Counted from the stretch's first letter, positions 7,308 to 15,661 are shown. The stretch is DNA of 64,000 bases from Halospeciosus flavus (GCF_029814175.1 NZ_CP122312.1:2604001-2668000); one strand, 5' to 3'. Notes: a model not told the origin generated them from the sequence alone. A program made the numbers and translations.

Positions 7308-8309
7308 ATGTGGCATCTCGGTCCCCAACCCGAAGTCGGAAACTGGTACGAGGTAGAGTCGCCGACGACTAAGACCTATCACAGCGTGGTTTCGACGGTC
7401 GACGGGCCGTACGCGGTCGCGGACAAGGGTGTTCTCGTCCGCCGACAGGACGACGGTGACTGGGCGGTCGTCTTCGACGACGGTCCCGCGACCCGTGACA
7501 ACACGCTGTACGCTGCGGCCGCGACCGACGACGGCGAGCGCGTCTGGTTCGCCGGGTCCTCTGGCGCGCTCGGTTACTACGACGTGACGACCAACGAGAA
7601 ACACGACTACACCGCCCCGAAGGGCAAGACCTCGACCTGGGAGGCTATCGCCGTCTCCGGGAAGGCCGGCAACGAGAAGCTCCTCGTCGCCAACGGCTCC
7701 GGTGAGGTCCTCCCCGGCTACGTCGACGGCTGCTGTCCTCAGTGGGGCCAGGTCTCCAAGCCGACTGGCTCGGGTTCGACCATCCCCGCACTCGCCGCCA
7801 GTCCCGATGGCGTCGGCTACGCCATCGACACCTCCGGGAACGTCTTCAAGACGACCGCGGACGACGCCTGGGAAGACATCGGTATCGAGAACGCCCAGGT
7901 CGCGTTCACGGACGTCTACGCGGACGGCGAGACGGTCCTCGTGACCGCGGGTAGCGGGCGCGTCTACCGCTACGAACCGAACTGTAAGAACTGGACGCCG
8001 CTGGGCGTCGCCGGCGTCACGCTCAACGGCATCGACCGGTACCAGGACGAACTCGTCGCCGTGGGCAACTCCGGGACGGTCTACCGCAAGAAGGGCAACC
8101 AGAAGTGGACGAAGCGGCCGACGCCGACGTCCGCGGACCTCAACTCCGTCACGATCTCCGACGGCATCGACGTGACGGTCGGGAAGTCCGGCACCATCCT
8201 CGAGCGCGGTGACCGCGACGACCAGAACAAGAAGACGGGCAGCCAGCAGGACGGTTCGACGTCCGACTCGACGTCCGATTCGACCTCGGACTCGACGACG
8301 TCGAGCTAA
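7308..8309 (+). CDS. Cytosolic beta-propeller protein, paralogue B, with Ser/Thr-rich tail
   Basis: 333 residues starting M-W-H-L-G, the same opening as paralogue A, which fixes the start at 7308 rather than the GTG three codons earlier. Blades repeat the A[V/D][A/G]xxG-x-[VL]-x-R pattern and contain WFAGSSGALGYYDV, TAGSGRVYRYEP, AVGNSGTVYRKKG and TVGKSGTILERG. Beyond the propeller there is a hydrophilic tail with repeated S-T-S-D units (residues about 310-333), coded by near-perfect 12-base repeats at 8258-8300, a feature the paralogues lack. No signal peptide. Two adjacent cysteines occur in DGCCPQWG. Likely a protein-binding scaffold; partner unknown. Confidence 0.8.
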   Translation: MWHLGPQPEVGNWYEVESPTTKTYHSVVSTVDGPYAVADKGVLVRRQDDGDWAVVFDDGPATRDNTLYAAAATDDGERVWFAGSSGALGYYDVTTNEKHDYTAPKGKTSTWEAIAVSGKAGNEKLLVANGSGEVLPGYVDGCCPQWGQVSKPTGSGSTIPALAASPDGVGYAIDTSGNVFKTTADDAWEDIGIENAQVAFTDVYADGETVLVTAGSGRVYRYEPNCKNWTPLGVAGVTLNGIDRYQDELVAVGNSGTVYRKKGNQKWTKRPTPTSADLNSVTISDGIDVTVGKSGTILERGDRDDQNKKTGSQQDGSTSDSTSDSTSDSTTSS

Positions 8310-8344
8310 CGACTTCGGGCGAATAGCCCTCCAACCAGCTATCT

Positions 8345-8830
8345 ATGCACGAAACGACACTCCGAGTGTTCTCCGCGCTCCGTGAGCGCACCCGCGAAGA
8401 GGGAGCGGAGGACTACCAGACGCTCAACGATATCGCACAGGACGCGGGGCTCTCGCTCGACGAGGCGAGTACGGCCCTCGAGCGGCTCGTGATCGTCGAC
8501 GCCGTCGAGAAGACCGAAAACGACGAGATGGCCTACCGGCCGCGCGACGTCACGGTCGGGAGAATCGCGGATCGGCTCGCCGCCGTCCACGCCCTCCCCG
8601 ACGACCGCCGCAACGCGGTCCTCGAACGCCTCCGTAGCGGCGACGTCGACCCCGACTCCCTGGTCGCACTCGTCGACGCTCTCGGTCTCGGCCACTCCGC
8701 CGACGACGCGACGAGCGACGAGACCGCCTCCGACCAGTCGAGCGCCGACGACAGTACCGCCCCGACCGATGACCGCGGTGTGTTCGCCTCGGTCAGCAAC
8801 CGACTCTCCCGGCTCGTGCCGGGGTCCTGA
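8345..8830 (+). CDS. Winged-helix-like small acidic protein within the propeller cluster
   Basis: 161 residues. The N-terminal 70 residues read as a winged helix: TLRVFSALRERTREEG, YQTLNDIAQDAGLSLDEAS as the helix-turn-helix, TALERLVIVDAVEKTE as the recognition helix, and DEMAYRPR as a wing. A second helical region (about 75-115) precedes a disordered Ser/Asp/Thr linker and a short basic amphipathic end (ASVSNRLSRLVPGS). It begins 35 bases after propeller B and ends 12 bases before propeller C, so the three plus-strand genes look like one operon. It may regulate the divergent promoter or act as an adaptor; this is inference. Confidence 0.7.
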   Translation: MHETTLRVFSALRERTREEGAEDYQTLNDIAQDAGLSLDEASTALERLVIVDAVEKTENDEMAYRPRDVTVGRIADRLAAVHALPDDRRNAVLERLRSGDVDPDSLVALVDALGLGHSADDATSDETASDQSSADDSTAPTDDRGVFASVSNRLSRLVPGS

Positions 8831-8842
8831 CCCCAACCACCC

Positions 8843-9760
8843 ATGACAACCTGGCAATTCGAGTCACAATCCACGACGGGAGATTGGCAAGAGGCGAAGT
8901 CGCCGGTAGACAAGACGCTGTACGACGTGGCGCAGACGCGCTACGGACCGGTCGCAGTCGGCGGGTCGGGATACGTGATCGCCCGTTCGATGGACGACGG
9001 GAACTGGGGCGTGCTGTTCGACGCGGGTCCCGGTGCAGAGAACCACGTGCTGAAGACGGCGGCGTCGACCGACGACGGCGGCCGGGTCTGGTTCGGAGGG
9101 AAGACGGGCGCCCTGGGGTTTTACGACCTCGAAGAGGGCGCGAAGTACGATCTCTCCGAACCGGAGGGCCGGGTTCCGACGTGGAACACGATGGCGGTCC
9201 ACGGCGAACGCGGGTCTGAGAAGCTCCTGCTGGCGACGACGAGCGGGCAGGTGATGCTCGGCTACGTCGACGGGGTCGACGTGACGTGGGGGCAGATGAC
9301 GAAACCTGACGGGACGACGTCGGTCACGGCGGCGGACGCGGCACCCGATGGGTTCGGCTACGTGGTGAACTCGAACGGGAGCGCGTTCAAGACGTCGATC
9401 TACGAGGGGTGGCGACGCATCGGTATCGACGGTGCCGGAACGCTCGGCGGCGTCGCGGCCGAGAAAGACTCGCTGCTCGTCGTGACGAGTAGTGGGCGCG
9501 CCTACCGCTACGCCGAGGGGAACGAAGAGTGGACGCCCTACAAGGTCGGCGGCAACTCGCTCAACGGCGTCGACACGCAGGGCAAAGAAGCCCTCGCGGT
9601 CGGCGGCAGCGGGAGCATCTACCGGAGTTACAGTGGCTCCTGGTACGAAGCAAAATCCCCCGCTGGTAGCACCCTCCAAGCGGTCGCGATGGGTGAGGTC
9701 GACGTCGCCGTCGGCTCCGGCGGCGCCATCGTCGAACGCCTCCAAGACCCCCAAGCCTAG
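8843..9760 (+). CDS. Cytosolic beta-propeller protein, paralogue C
   Basis: 305 residues starting M-T-T-W-Q-F-E-S. It aligns along its whole length with paralogues A and B: SPVDKTLYDVAQTRYGPVAVGGSG, WFGGKTGALGFYDLEEGAKYDLS, GERGSEKLLL, SSGRAYRYAEG and AVGSGGAIVERL mark successive blades. Paralogue A also has GERGSEKLLV, so A and C share features that B has lost (GKAGNEKLLV). No secretion signal or transmembrane segment. The last gene of the three-gene plus-strand unit, it ends 68 bases before the tRNA-Pro gene. Confidence 0.8.
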   Translation: MTTWQFESQSTTGDWQEAKSPVDKTLYDVAQTRYGPVAVGGSGYVIARSMDDGNWGVLFDAGPGAENHVLKTAASTDDGGRVWFGGKTGALGFYDLEEGAKYDLSEPEGRVPTWNTMAVHGERGSEKLLLATTSGQVMLGYVDGVDVTWGQMTKPDGTTSVTAADAAPDGFGYVVNSNGSAFKTSIYEGWRRIGIDGAGTLGGVAAEKDSLLVVTSSGRAYRYAEGNEEWTPYKVGGNSLNGVDTQGKEALAVGGSGSIYRSYSGSWYEAKSPAGSTLQAVAMGEVDVAVGSGGAIVERLQDPQA

Positions 9761-9827
9761 TCGAGACCGCCGCCGCGCTCACGGGGCGCTCCTTCTCGGT
9801 GTCGAGTTCACGTCCGCAGAACGTCAG

Positions 9828-9900
9828 TGGGATCGCCCGGATTTGAACCGGGGTCACGGGCACCCAAGGCCCGAAGTATACCAAGCTAACCCACGATCCC
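9828..9900 (-). tRNA. tRNA-Pro (anticodon TGG)
   Basis: Read on the minus strand, the acceptor stem GGGATCG pairs with CGATCCC, followed by discriminator A. The anticodon stem CGGGC/GCCCG encloses a CTTGGGT loop with anticodon TGG. The T arm is CCCGG-TTCAAAT-CCGGG. The variable loop is four bases. No intron is present and no CCA is encoded. A CTTTAG-like element about 30-40 bases upstream is a candidate promoter. Confidence 0.93.
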
Positions 9901-9991
9901 AGTCTGCACCCGTAGCTACACCCGTCGCGCGCTAAAGGGTTTCGACACGTCGCCCGCGATCGGTTCGCCCCCGCTGGACGCCGACTCGTCT

Positions 9992-10143
9992 GTGCTCACG
10001 TTCCTCGAAATCGCACCCCCCTCGTCGTGCTCGCGGCGTTGCTCGGCGCGTATCGAGTCGTCCGGGCGGTCGAGCCGTTCGGTGTCGTCACGACCCGGGA
10101 CTCGTCGCCGTTGCCTAAACTTTCTTTACAGTCTTCGCCGTAG
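9992..10143 (+). pseudogene. Possible remnant of a small BofA-like membrane protein gene
   Basis: Between the tRNA and the transporter there is no intact gene. From GTG 9992 the frame gives V-L-T-F-L-E-I-A-P, then after a run of six C (10014-10021) a different frame continues as PLVVLAALLGAYRVVRAVEPF, a hydrophobic segment resembling the N-terminus of haloarchaeal BofA-family small membrane proteins. The sequence then continues as a non-family tail to a stop at 10141-10143. A two-base indel in the C run would join the parts. This may be decay, sequencing error, or chance. Confidence 0.25.
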
Positions 10144-10151
10144 CCGGTGGC

Positions 10152-12035
10152 ATGTCTCTTCCGTCACTTCTCCTCCAGACGAGTCTCCCGTGGGGGTTGA
10201 CCCCCGACGTACTCGTCGTGTTCGCCATCGTGGCGCTCGCGTTGGGGTTGTTCGTCACCGAACTCATCCCCATCGACCTCACCGCGATTCTCGTGATGGT
10301 TTTGTTGATGGTGCTCGAACCGTGGACACAGATCTCTCCGAAGGAGGGAATCTCCGGGTTCGCGAGCACGGCGACCATCACGGTCCTCGCGATGCTCATC
10401 CTGAGTACGGGTATCAGCCGGACCGGCGTGGTCCAGAAAATCGGGAACCTGATGGCCGACTTCGCCGGCGACGACCCGATGCGCCAACTCGCCGCGACCG
10501 TCGGCATCGCCGGGCCGACGTCCGGGTTCATCAACAACACGCCGGTCGTCGCCATCCTCGTCCCGGTCATCTCCGACCTCGCCCACGAGGGGAAGACCTC
10601 TCCCTCGAAACTCCTCATGCCGCTCTCGTTCGCCTCCATGTTCGGCGGGATGCTCACGCTCATCGGGACGTCGACGAACATCCTCGCGAGCGACGTCGCG
10701 GCCCGACTCGCCGAGGACCCCCAGTACGCCGGACTCAACCTCCACGCCTTCTCGATGTTCGAGTTCACCCAGCTAGGGATCATCGTCCTCGTCGTCGGGT
10801 CCATCTACCTGATGACGGTCGGCTACTGGCTCCTCCCCGAGCGCGTCCTCGCCGAGGAGGACTACGTCGAAGAGTACGACCTCGAAGAGTTCCTCACCGA
10901 GGTCGTCGTCCAGGAGGAGTCACCCATCGTCGGCCACACGGTCGAGGAGGCGGGGGAAGCGTCGGACCTCGACTTCGACATCCTCCAGATCCGTCGTGAC
11001 GGCGAGGAGTTCATCGAACCGCTCGACACGAAGACGATCCGCGAGGGTGACCTGCTGAAGGTGCGGACGGACCGCGAGACCCTCGAAGAACTCATCGAGA
11101 CCGACGGACTCTCGCTTACGGGGACGCTCTCCGACGAGGAACTCGAACAGGCAGAAGAAGAGCAGAACCTCGTCGAGATCATCATTCCGGCCCGCTCGAA
11201 ACTCGTCGGCGAGTCGCTGGCGTCCTCGACGTTCCGTGACCGATACAACGTGAACGTCCTCGCGTTCCGGAGTCGGGGAGCGGTCATCCGCGAACGGATG
11301 GACCAGGTCCCCATCCGCGTGGGTGACACGCTCCTCGTGCAGGCGACGTCGGGCACCATCGACCGTCTCTCACAGAACCGCGACTTCATCGTCGCCCACG
11401 AACCGGAGGACCCCGACTACCGCACGGGGAAGATTCCCCACGCCGTCGGGATCATCGCCGGCGTCATCGGGTTCGCTGCCCTCCCCGATCCGTTCGGACT
11501 CAACATCGTCGTCTCGGCGCTCGCGGGCGTCGTCGCGATGGTGTTCACGGGCGTCCTCAAGCCCAACGAGATCTACGACTCGGTCGACTGGAACGTGATT
11601 TTCCTGCTCGCGGGGGTCATTCCGCTCGGCATCGCCCTCGAACAGACCGGCGCGGCCGAGCTCATCGGCAACACCGTCGCCTCGACGGCGGACTTCCTCC
11701 CCGTCATCGGGGTGTTGTGGGTGTTCTACACCGTAACGGCGCTGCTGACGAACGTCGTCAGCAACAACGCCTCCGTCGTGTTGATGATTCCCGTCGCCGT
11801 CGAGGCCGCCCAGAAGGTCGGGGCCAACGCGTTCGCGTTCGTCCTCGCGGTCACCTTCGCCGCGAGTACGGCGTTCATGACGCCCGTCGGCTACCAGACG
11901 AACCTCTTCGTCTACGGCCCCGGTGGGTACAAGTTCTCGGACTTCGTCCGGGTCGGCGGCCCGCTCCAGTTCCTCCTGAGCATCGTGACGACGCTGGGGA
12001 TCGCCTTCTTCTGGGGACTTCGCCCGCCGGCGTGA
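10152..12035 (+). CDS. SLC13-type anion permease with two TrkA-C (RCK_C) domains
   Basis: 627 residues. The N-terminal (1-210) and C-terminal (410-627) parts are hydrophobic with many membrane segments; GPTSGFINNTPVVAILVP and LLTNVVSNNASVVLMIPVA are the paired Asn-rich re-entrant motifs of divalent-anion/sodium symporters of the ArsB/NhaD-like superfamily. Between them lie two soluble TrkA-C modules (about 230-300 and 315-395), which in such transporters bind regulatory ligands. Substrate is likely an anion such as sulfate or a dicarboxylate, not resolvable here. CTTTCTTTAC at about 10120-10129 lies about 27 bases before ATG 10152, so the transcript is probably leaderless. Confidence 0.9.
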   Translation: MSLPSLLLQTSLPWGLTPDVLVVFAIVALALGLFVTELIPIDLTAILVMVLLMVLEPWTQISPKEGISGFASTATITVLAMLILSTGISRTGVVQKIGNLMADFAGDDPMRQLAATVGIAGPTSGFINNTPVVAILVPVISDLAHEGKTSPSKLLMPLSFASMFGGMLTLIGTSTNILASDVAARLAEDPQYAGLNLHAFSMFEFTQLGIIVLVVGSIYLMTVGYWLLPERVLAEEDYVEEYDLEEFLTEVVVQEESPIVGHTVEEAGEASDLDFDILQIRRDGEEFIEPLDTKTIREGDLLKVRTDRETLEELIETDGLSLTGTLSDEELEQAEEEQNLVEIIIPARSKLVGESLASSTFRDRYNVNVLAFRSRGAVIRERMDQVPIRVGDTLLVQATSGTIDRLSQNRDFIVAHEPEDPDYRTGKIPHAVGIIAGVIGFAALPDPFGLNIVVSALAGVVAMVFTGVLKPNEIYDSVDWNVIFLLAGVIPLGIALEQTGAAELIGNTVASTADFLPVIGVLWVFYTVTALLTNVVSNNASVVLMIPVAVEAAQKVGANAFAFVLAVTFAASTAFMTPVGYQTNLFVYGPGGYKFSDFVRVGGPLQFLLSIVTTLGIAFFWGLRPPA

Positions 12036-12085
12036 GCCGATCCGACCCGACGGAATAAAGAGGACGAAGGCCCGATTTTTCACCG

Positions 12086-12934
12086 ATGGAATACGTCGAG
12101 CGGCGCCGTACCGCCGTCGAGGACCACCTCCAGGGGGTCGTCGAGGACGTCGAACCGCCGAAGCTCCGCGAGCGACTGCGTAACGTCGTGTTGCAGGGCG
12201 GCAAGCGCGTCCGGCCGACGCTCACGGTGCTCGCCTGCGAGGCGGCCGGCGGCGAACAGGACGACGGGACGGCCCTCGACTTCGCCGTCGGGGTCGAACT
12301 CGTCCACAACGCGTCGCTCGTCGTCGACGACATCATCGACCGCTCGGACCTCCGACGGGGGTCGGCGAGCGCCTGGGCGGAGTACGGCTACGGTCAGGCC
12401 ATCGTCGCCTCCGACGGACTGCTCGGCGAGGCGTTCGCGCTGTTCGCCGCCGACCCGCGGGCGATGGAGACGGCGGCCGACGCGATGGTGGAACTCGGTG
12501 AGGGGGAGGCGATGGAGTTGGCCGACCGCCCCGAGTCCGAGGAGGAGTACATGGCACTCGCCCGCCGCAAGACGGGCGCGCTGTTCCGGACGGCCGCCGA
12601 ACTGGGGGCCATCGCGGCCGACGCCGACGACGACACCGTCGAGGCGTTCGGCGAGTACGCAGAGCGCGTCGGCATCGCCTTCCAGATCCGCGACGACGTC
12701 CTCGACGCGACGGCGGACCCGGCGAAACTCGGCAAGCCTGCCGGCCAGGACGTCGAGATGGACCGTCCCTCCGTCGTCCGGGTGACCGACCGCCCCATCG
12801 ACGAGGTCAACGACCTCGCGGTCGAGCAGTCCGAGGCGGCGCTCGCCGCCCTCGAACGGGTCGACGTCGTCGAGGGCGAGGCCTACGACTACCTGGAGGA
12901 CCTCGCGCAGTTCGTCGTCGAGCGCGAGAAGTAG
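12086..12934 (+). CDS. idsA: Polyprenyl (geranylgeranyl/farnesyl-type) diphosphate synthase
   Basis: Condenses isopentenyl diphosphate with allylic primers to make the C20 or C25 chains of archaeal lipids. The 282-residue protein has QGGKRVRPTL for substrate binding, the first Asp-rich motif DDIID at 81-85 followed by RRG, KTGALF near 162, and the second Asp-rich motif DDVLD at 203-207. It is shorter than the usual 340-350 residues of haloarchaeal IdsA, with a reduced linker region, so it may be a short paralogue with different chain length. The region before the first motif (DFAVGVELVHNASLVV) gives bulky side chains some room but chain length cannot be read out reliably. ATG 12086 follows a CCGATTTTTCACCG stretch. 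Confidence 0.88.
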   Translation: MEYVERRRTAVEDHLQGVVEDVEPPKLRERLRNVVLQGGKRVRPTLTVLACEAAGGEQDDGTALDFAVGVELVHNASLVVDDIIDRSDLRRGSASAWAEYGYGQAIVASDGLLGEAFALFAADPRAMETAADAMVELGEGEAMELADRPESEEEYMALARRKTGALFRTAAELGAIAADADDDTVEAFGEYAERVGIAFQIRDDVLDATADPAKLGKPAGQDVEMDRPSVVRVTDRPIDEVNDLAVEQSEAALAALERVDVVEGEAYDYLEDLAQFVVEREK

Positions 12935-13016
12935 GCTGGGGGCGGTTTTTCCCTCCAGGTTTTTCGGCTCGCGGGGGGTACGAGCCGAAAAAGGTGGTCG
13001 TCGAGCGCGAGAAGTA
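12914..13016 (+). repeat. 20-base direct duplication of the idsA 3' end
   Basis: The last codons of idsA (12914-12933) occur again unchanged at 12997-13016, followed by A instead of G so that the copy also ends in a stop codon (TAA). The spacing is 83 bases and the copies flank the hairpin at 12960-12992. This looks like a small tandem duplication of the gene end plus its terminator region. Confidence 0.7.
12960..12992. terminator. Hairpin between convergent idsA and DUF373 genes
   Basis: A perfect 12-base-pair stem (12960-12971 with 12981-12992) and a 9-base loop. One arm begins with five T and the other ends with five A, so transcripts from either strand end the stem in a U run. It lies between two convergent genes, which suits a bidirectional terminator; a T5 tract also precedes it at about 12946-12950. 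Confidence 0.6.
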
Positions 13017-13024
13017 AGTTCTGC

Positions 13025-14128
13025 TCAGGCCGCTTTCCCGTTGCCGGGGGCGTCCTCGTGTTCTCCGAGACGGTCTTCGACGACGGCGAACGTGAGCGTG
13101 CTGAGGACGCTCAGGAGCGTTCCCGCGGTGAGGACCCCCGCCAGCATCGCCAGCGAGACGAACCCCAGGAAGAACGCCGACAGCGTGTGGAGGACGGCCG
13201 CGATGGCGACGACGTAGAACGGCGCGTTGAGGTAGCGCCACTTGAAGCGGTCGGCGAGGTACTCGTCGGTAATCTGCCCGAGACTCGTGGTGAGCCCGGC
13301 GGCCGCGAACCAGCGGACGGCCCCGTAGACGAGTGCGGCCACCGTACTCGCCGCGTCGAGTGTCGGCGCACTCGCCCGCGCCGCTTCGAGAGTGTTCATC
13401 GCCTCGACGCCGCCGACGACGAGGAGGGCCGCCGCGACGACGTAGGTGATGAGCGTCACCCGACCGGTGTACAGGGAGTTGCGTGCGCGGGCGACCGCCT
13501 CGTCGACAGTCTCCTCCAGACCCAACCCGCGGAAGAGGGCGTAGAGTCCGAGCAACCCCGAGGAGAGACCGAGTATCGTCCCGGGGAGGTCGAGGAAGTC
13601 CGCGAGCACCGCCAGCGGGTAGATGAGCAGGAGGACGCCGAGCGGGACGAGGATGGTCCCGCGGGTCTCGGGGTCGTTGATGACCTGCTTGAGCGTGTAG
13701 TACATCGACTCGAGGTCCTGGGCCTGGCGGACGACCACCCGGCGGACGCCGTCGATGGTGACCCGCGAGCGGATGACCGGGACGACGGACTCGTCCTGTG
13801 CGCCGTCCGTGACGACGATGGCGCGGACCTCCTCGCTGGTCTGGAGGCCCGCGAGCACCTCGTCGACTTCGCGGCCGACCTTCCGGTTGGCCTCGACGTC
13901 ACCCGACTCGACGCCCGTGACCGCCGCGACCTCGACCCGTTCCTCGCCCGAGAGGTCGTCGGCGAGGTGAACCCCCTCGAAGAGGACGTTCACGTCGGAG
14001 TCCTCCGGGTCGGCTGTCGCGAGTGCGACCGCGGCCTCCTCGACGTTGTCCCGGCCGACGACGGGGGTGTCGAGTCCCGTCTTTCGGCCGAGGTCGTCGT
14101 CGAGGTCGACACAGAGGACGAGCAGCAT
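13025..14128 (-). CDS. DUF373 family membrane protein
   Basis: 367 residues. The soluble N-terminal domain (1-150) begins MLLVLCVDLDDDLG, typical of the family, with RAIVVTDGAQDESVVPVIRSR and RRVVVRQAQDLESMYYT. The C-terminal half holds about six membrane segments (ILVPLGVLLLIYPLAVLADF, LITYVVAAALLVVGGV, FYVVAIAAVLHTLSAFF and others). The Asp-rich start recalls nucleotide or metal binding folds but the family is uncharacterised. The start ATG at 14128 is strongly placed by conservation of the N-terminus. It is divergent from the radical SAM gene and the two share a 128-base promoter region with a C-rich hairpin near 14180-14205. Confidence 0.88.
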   Translation of the reverse strand: MLLVLCVDLDDDLGRKTGLDTPVVGRDNVEEAAVALATADPEDSDVNVLFEGVHLADDLSGEERVEVAAVTGVESGDVEANRKVGREVDEVLAGLQTSEEVRAIVVTDGAQDESVVPVIRSRVTIDGVRRVVVRQAQDLESMYYTLKQVINDPETRGTILVPLGVLLLIYPLAVLADFLDLPGTILGLSSGLLGLYALFRGLGLEETVDEAVARARNSLYTGRVTLITYVVAAALLVVGGVEAMNTLEAARASAPTLDAASTVAALVYGAVRWFAAAGLTTSLGQITDEYLADRFKWRYLNAPFYVVAIAAVLHTLSAFFLGFVSLAMLAGVLTAGTLLSVLSTLTFAVVEDRLGEHEDAPGNGKAA

Positions 14129-14256
14129 TCACTCCCCATACGGTGTACCGCCATTAAGGGTCTTCGGGGCACGGCGGCGACGTCCGACCGCTCCGGCCGG
14201 AGCGGGGGCAGAGTCGCACAGTTTTTGAGTGTCCGGGCGGTTCTAGAGCACAACGA

Positions 14257-15252
14257 ATGATTTCGAAGGGCTGCGAGCAGTGCGCGAAAGGCGGTAAGAT
14301 GGTCCTCTTCGTCTACGGCTACTGTGACCAGCGCGACTGCTTCTACTGCCCGCTCGGCGAGAACCGGAAGAACGTGACCCAGGTGTACGCCAACGAGCGT
14401 CCGGTCGAGACGACCGAGGACGTCGTCGCCGAGGCGAAGACGATGGATGCGCTCGGCACCTCCATCACGGGCGGTGAACCCCAGGAGGTACTCGACCGCA
14501 CCTGCGAGTACCTCTCCGCGCTGAAAGACGAGTTCGGCGAGGACCACCACACCCACCTCTACACCGGCATCACGGGCGGCCGCGAGAACATGCGTCGACT
14601 CTCGGAGGCGGGTCTCGACGAGATTCGCTTCCACCCGCCGTACGAACTGTGGGGCGACCTCCACGGAACCGAGTGGGAGGAGATCCTCTACATCGCCCGC
14701 GAGGAGGGACTGACCCCGGCGTTCGAGATTCCGGGCATCCGCGCCGAACAGGAGTTCCTCGACTTCCTCGACGAGGGCGCCGCCGACTTCTGCAACGTCA
14801 ACGAGTTCGAGATGTCCCAGGGCAACTACGAGCGGATGCAGGCCGAGGGCTACGAACTCCAGGAGGGCCACATGTCCGCCGTCGACGGCTCGAAGGACGC
14901 CATCCTCGACGAGATGGCCCAACACGAGAAGGTGTACTTCTGTACCTCCGTGTTCAAGGACTCCGCCCAGCACCGCAACCGCCTCAAGCGGATGGCCCGC
15001 AACGTCCAGCGGGAGTTCGACGAAGTGACCGACGACGGGACGCTCGTCTACGGCAAGACGTACGCCGACCCCGTGCGCCTCGAAGAACTCGGCGTCCCCG
15101 AGGAGTTCTACACGGTCAAGGAGGACCACGTCGAGGTGGCGTGGTGGCTCTTGGAGGAGATGGTCGAGGAGGGCGACCTCGACGACGGCGAAATCGTCGA
15201 ACAACACCCGACCTACGACGGGCAGGTCGTCGAGCGCACGCCGCTGGCCTAG
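14257..15252 (+). CDS. Radical SAM protein with an expanded CX4CX2C motif
   Basis: 331 residues. A Cys pair (Cys6, Cys9) precedes the cluster-binding stretch GYCDQRDCFYCPLGE, where Cys23, Cys28 and Cys31 give CX4CX2C spacing, not the canonical CX3CX2C. ITGGEPQE (near 70) is the GGE motif that contacts SAM, and GITGGRENMRRL, EIRFHPPYE and FEIPGIRAEQEFLDFL follow the TIM-barrel order. It then reads DFCNVNEFEMSQGNYERMQ and has a helical acidic C-terminus. Similar to the archaeal PflA-like group of unknown substrate. Genome context gives no pathway. A TTTTTGAG element about 32 bases before the ATG is a candidate promoter. Confidence 0.88.
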   Translation: MISKGCEQCAKGGKMVLFVYGYCDQRDCFYCPLGENRKNVTQVYANERPVETTEDVVAEAKTMDALGTSITGGEPQEVLDRTCEYLSALKDEFGEDHHTHLYTGITGGRENMRRLSEAGLDEIRFHPPYELWGDLHGTEWEEILYIAREEGLTPAFEIPGIRAEQEFLDFLDEGAADFCNVNEFEMSQGNYERMQAEGYELQEGHMSAVDGSKDAILDEMAQHEKVYFCTSVFKDSAQHRNRLKRMARNVQREFDEVTDDGTLVYGKTYADPVRLEELGVPEEFYTVKEDHVEVAWWLLEEMVEEGDLDDGEIVEQHPTYDGQVVERTPLA

Positions 15253-15661
15253 CAAGCCACCGAAAGACGCTCCGCGTCTTTCGAGCCCTGCGAAGTCGCC
15301 GACTTCGCAGGACCTCGCCAGCGCGCCCTCGCAGAGTCTTCCGAAAATCGGAGGTTTTCGGCGCCTCGGTAGCGCTTCGCTCTACCAGCGGCCACGAGGT
15401 TGCTCACTGGCGTCGCACGGGCGACCCACGAGTCGCCCGTGCGGACTAACGAGACGGCTTTGCCGTCTCGTCACGGTTCGCAAGAGAACGCTACCACGGT
15501 ACTGAACCCGACTTCGCCGGGTTGGACGTTCACGAGTGGCCGTCGGCCGCTCGTACCCATCTTTTCGGACTCCCACTTTCTCGGACTCCGTTCCGTTCGT
15601 TTTGCTTCTCGCGTGCGATATCCCTCGAAAAACGTTTGGACACGGGTCTCGTAGGCACGGT
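15253..15661. other. 409-base non-coding region holding a hairpin array
   Basis: No convincing gene lies here in either strand. The first 270 bases are occupied by consecutive inverted repeats (separate entry). The remaining part (15524-15661) contains the promoter area of the TRAM-domain gene, with TTTTCGG and CGAAAAACG stretches, and nothing else recognisable. Confidence 0.7.
15261..15523. repeat. Array of seven short hairpins
   Basis: Stems seen: 15261-15270/15274-15283 (10 bp, 3-base loop); 15287-15297/15301-15311 (11 bp, loop GCC); 15341-15349/15353-15361 (9 bp with one G-T); 15368-15375/15379-15386 (8 positions, one mismatch); 15414-15425/15432-15443 (12 bp, 6-base loop); 15450-15458/15462-15470 (9 bp, loop TTT); 15505-15510/15518-15523 (6 bp). 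Each stem has its own sequence, so this is not a CRISPR or a dispersed repeat but a row of independent palindromes. The first stem begins 8 bases after the radical SAM stop codon. Confidence 0.8.

Noticed and set aside
15261-15523. CRISPR array
   Set aside because: The hairpins differ in sequence and spacing, and no constant repeat with variable spacers is present; no cas genes are nearby.
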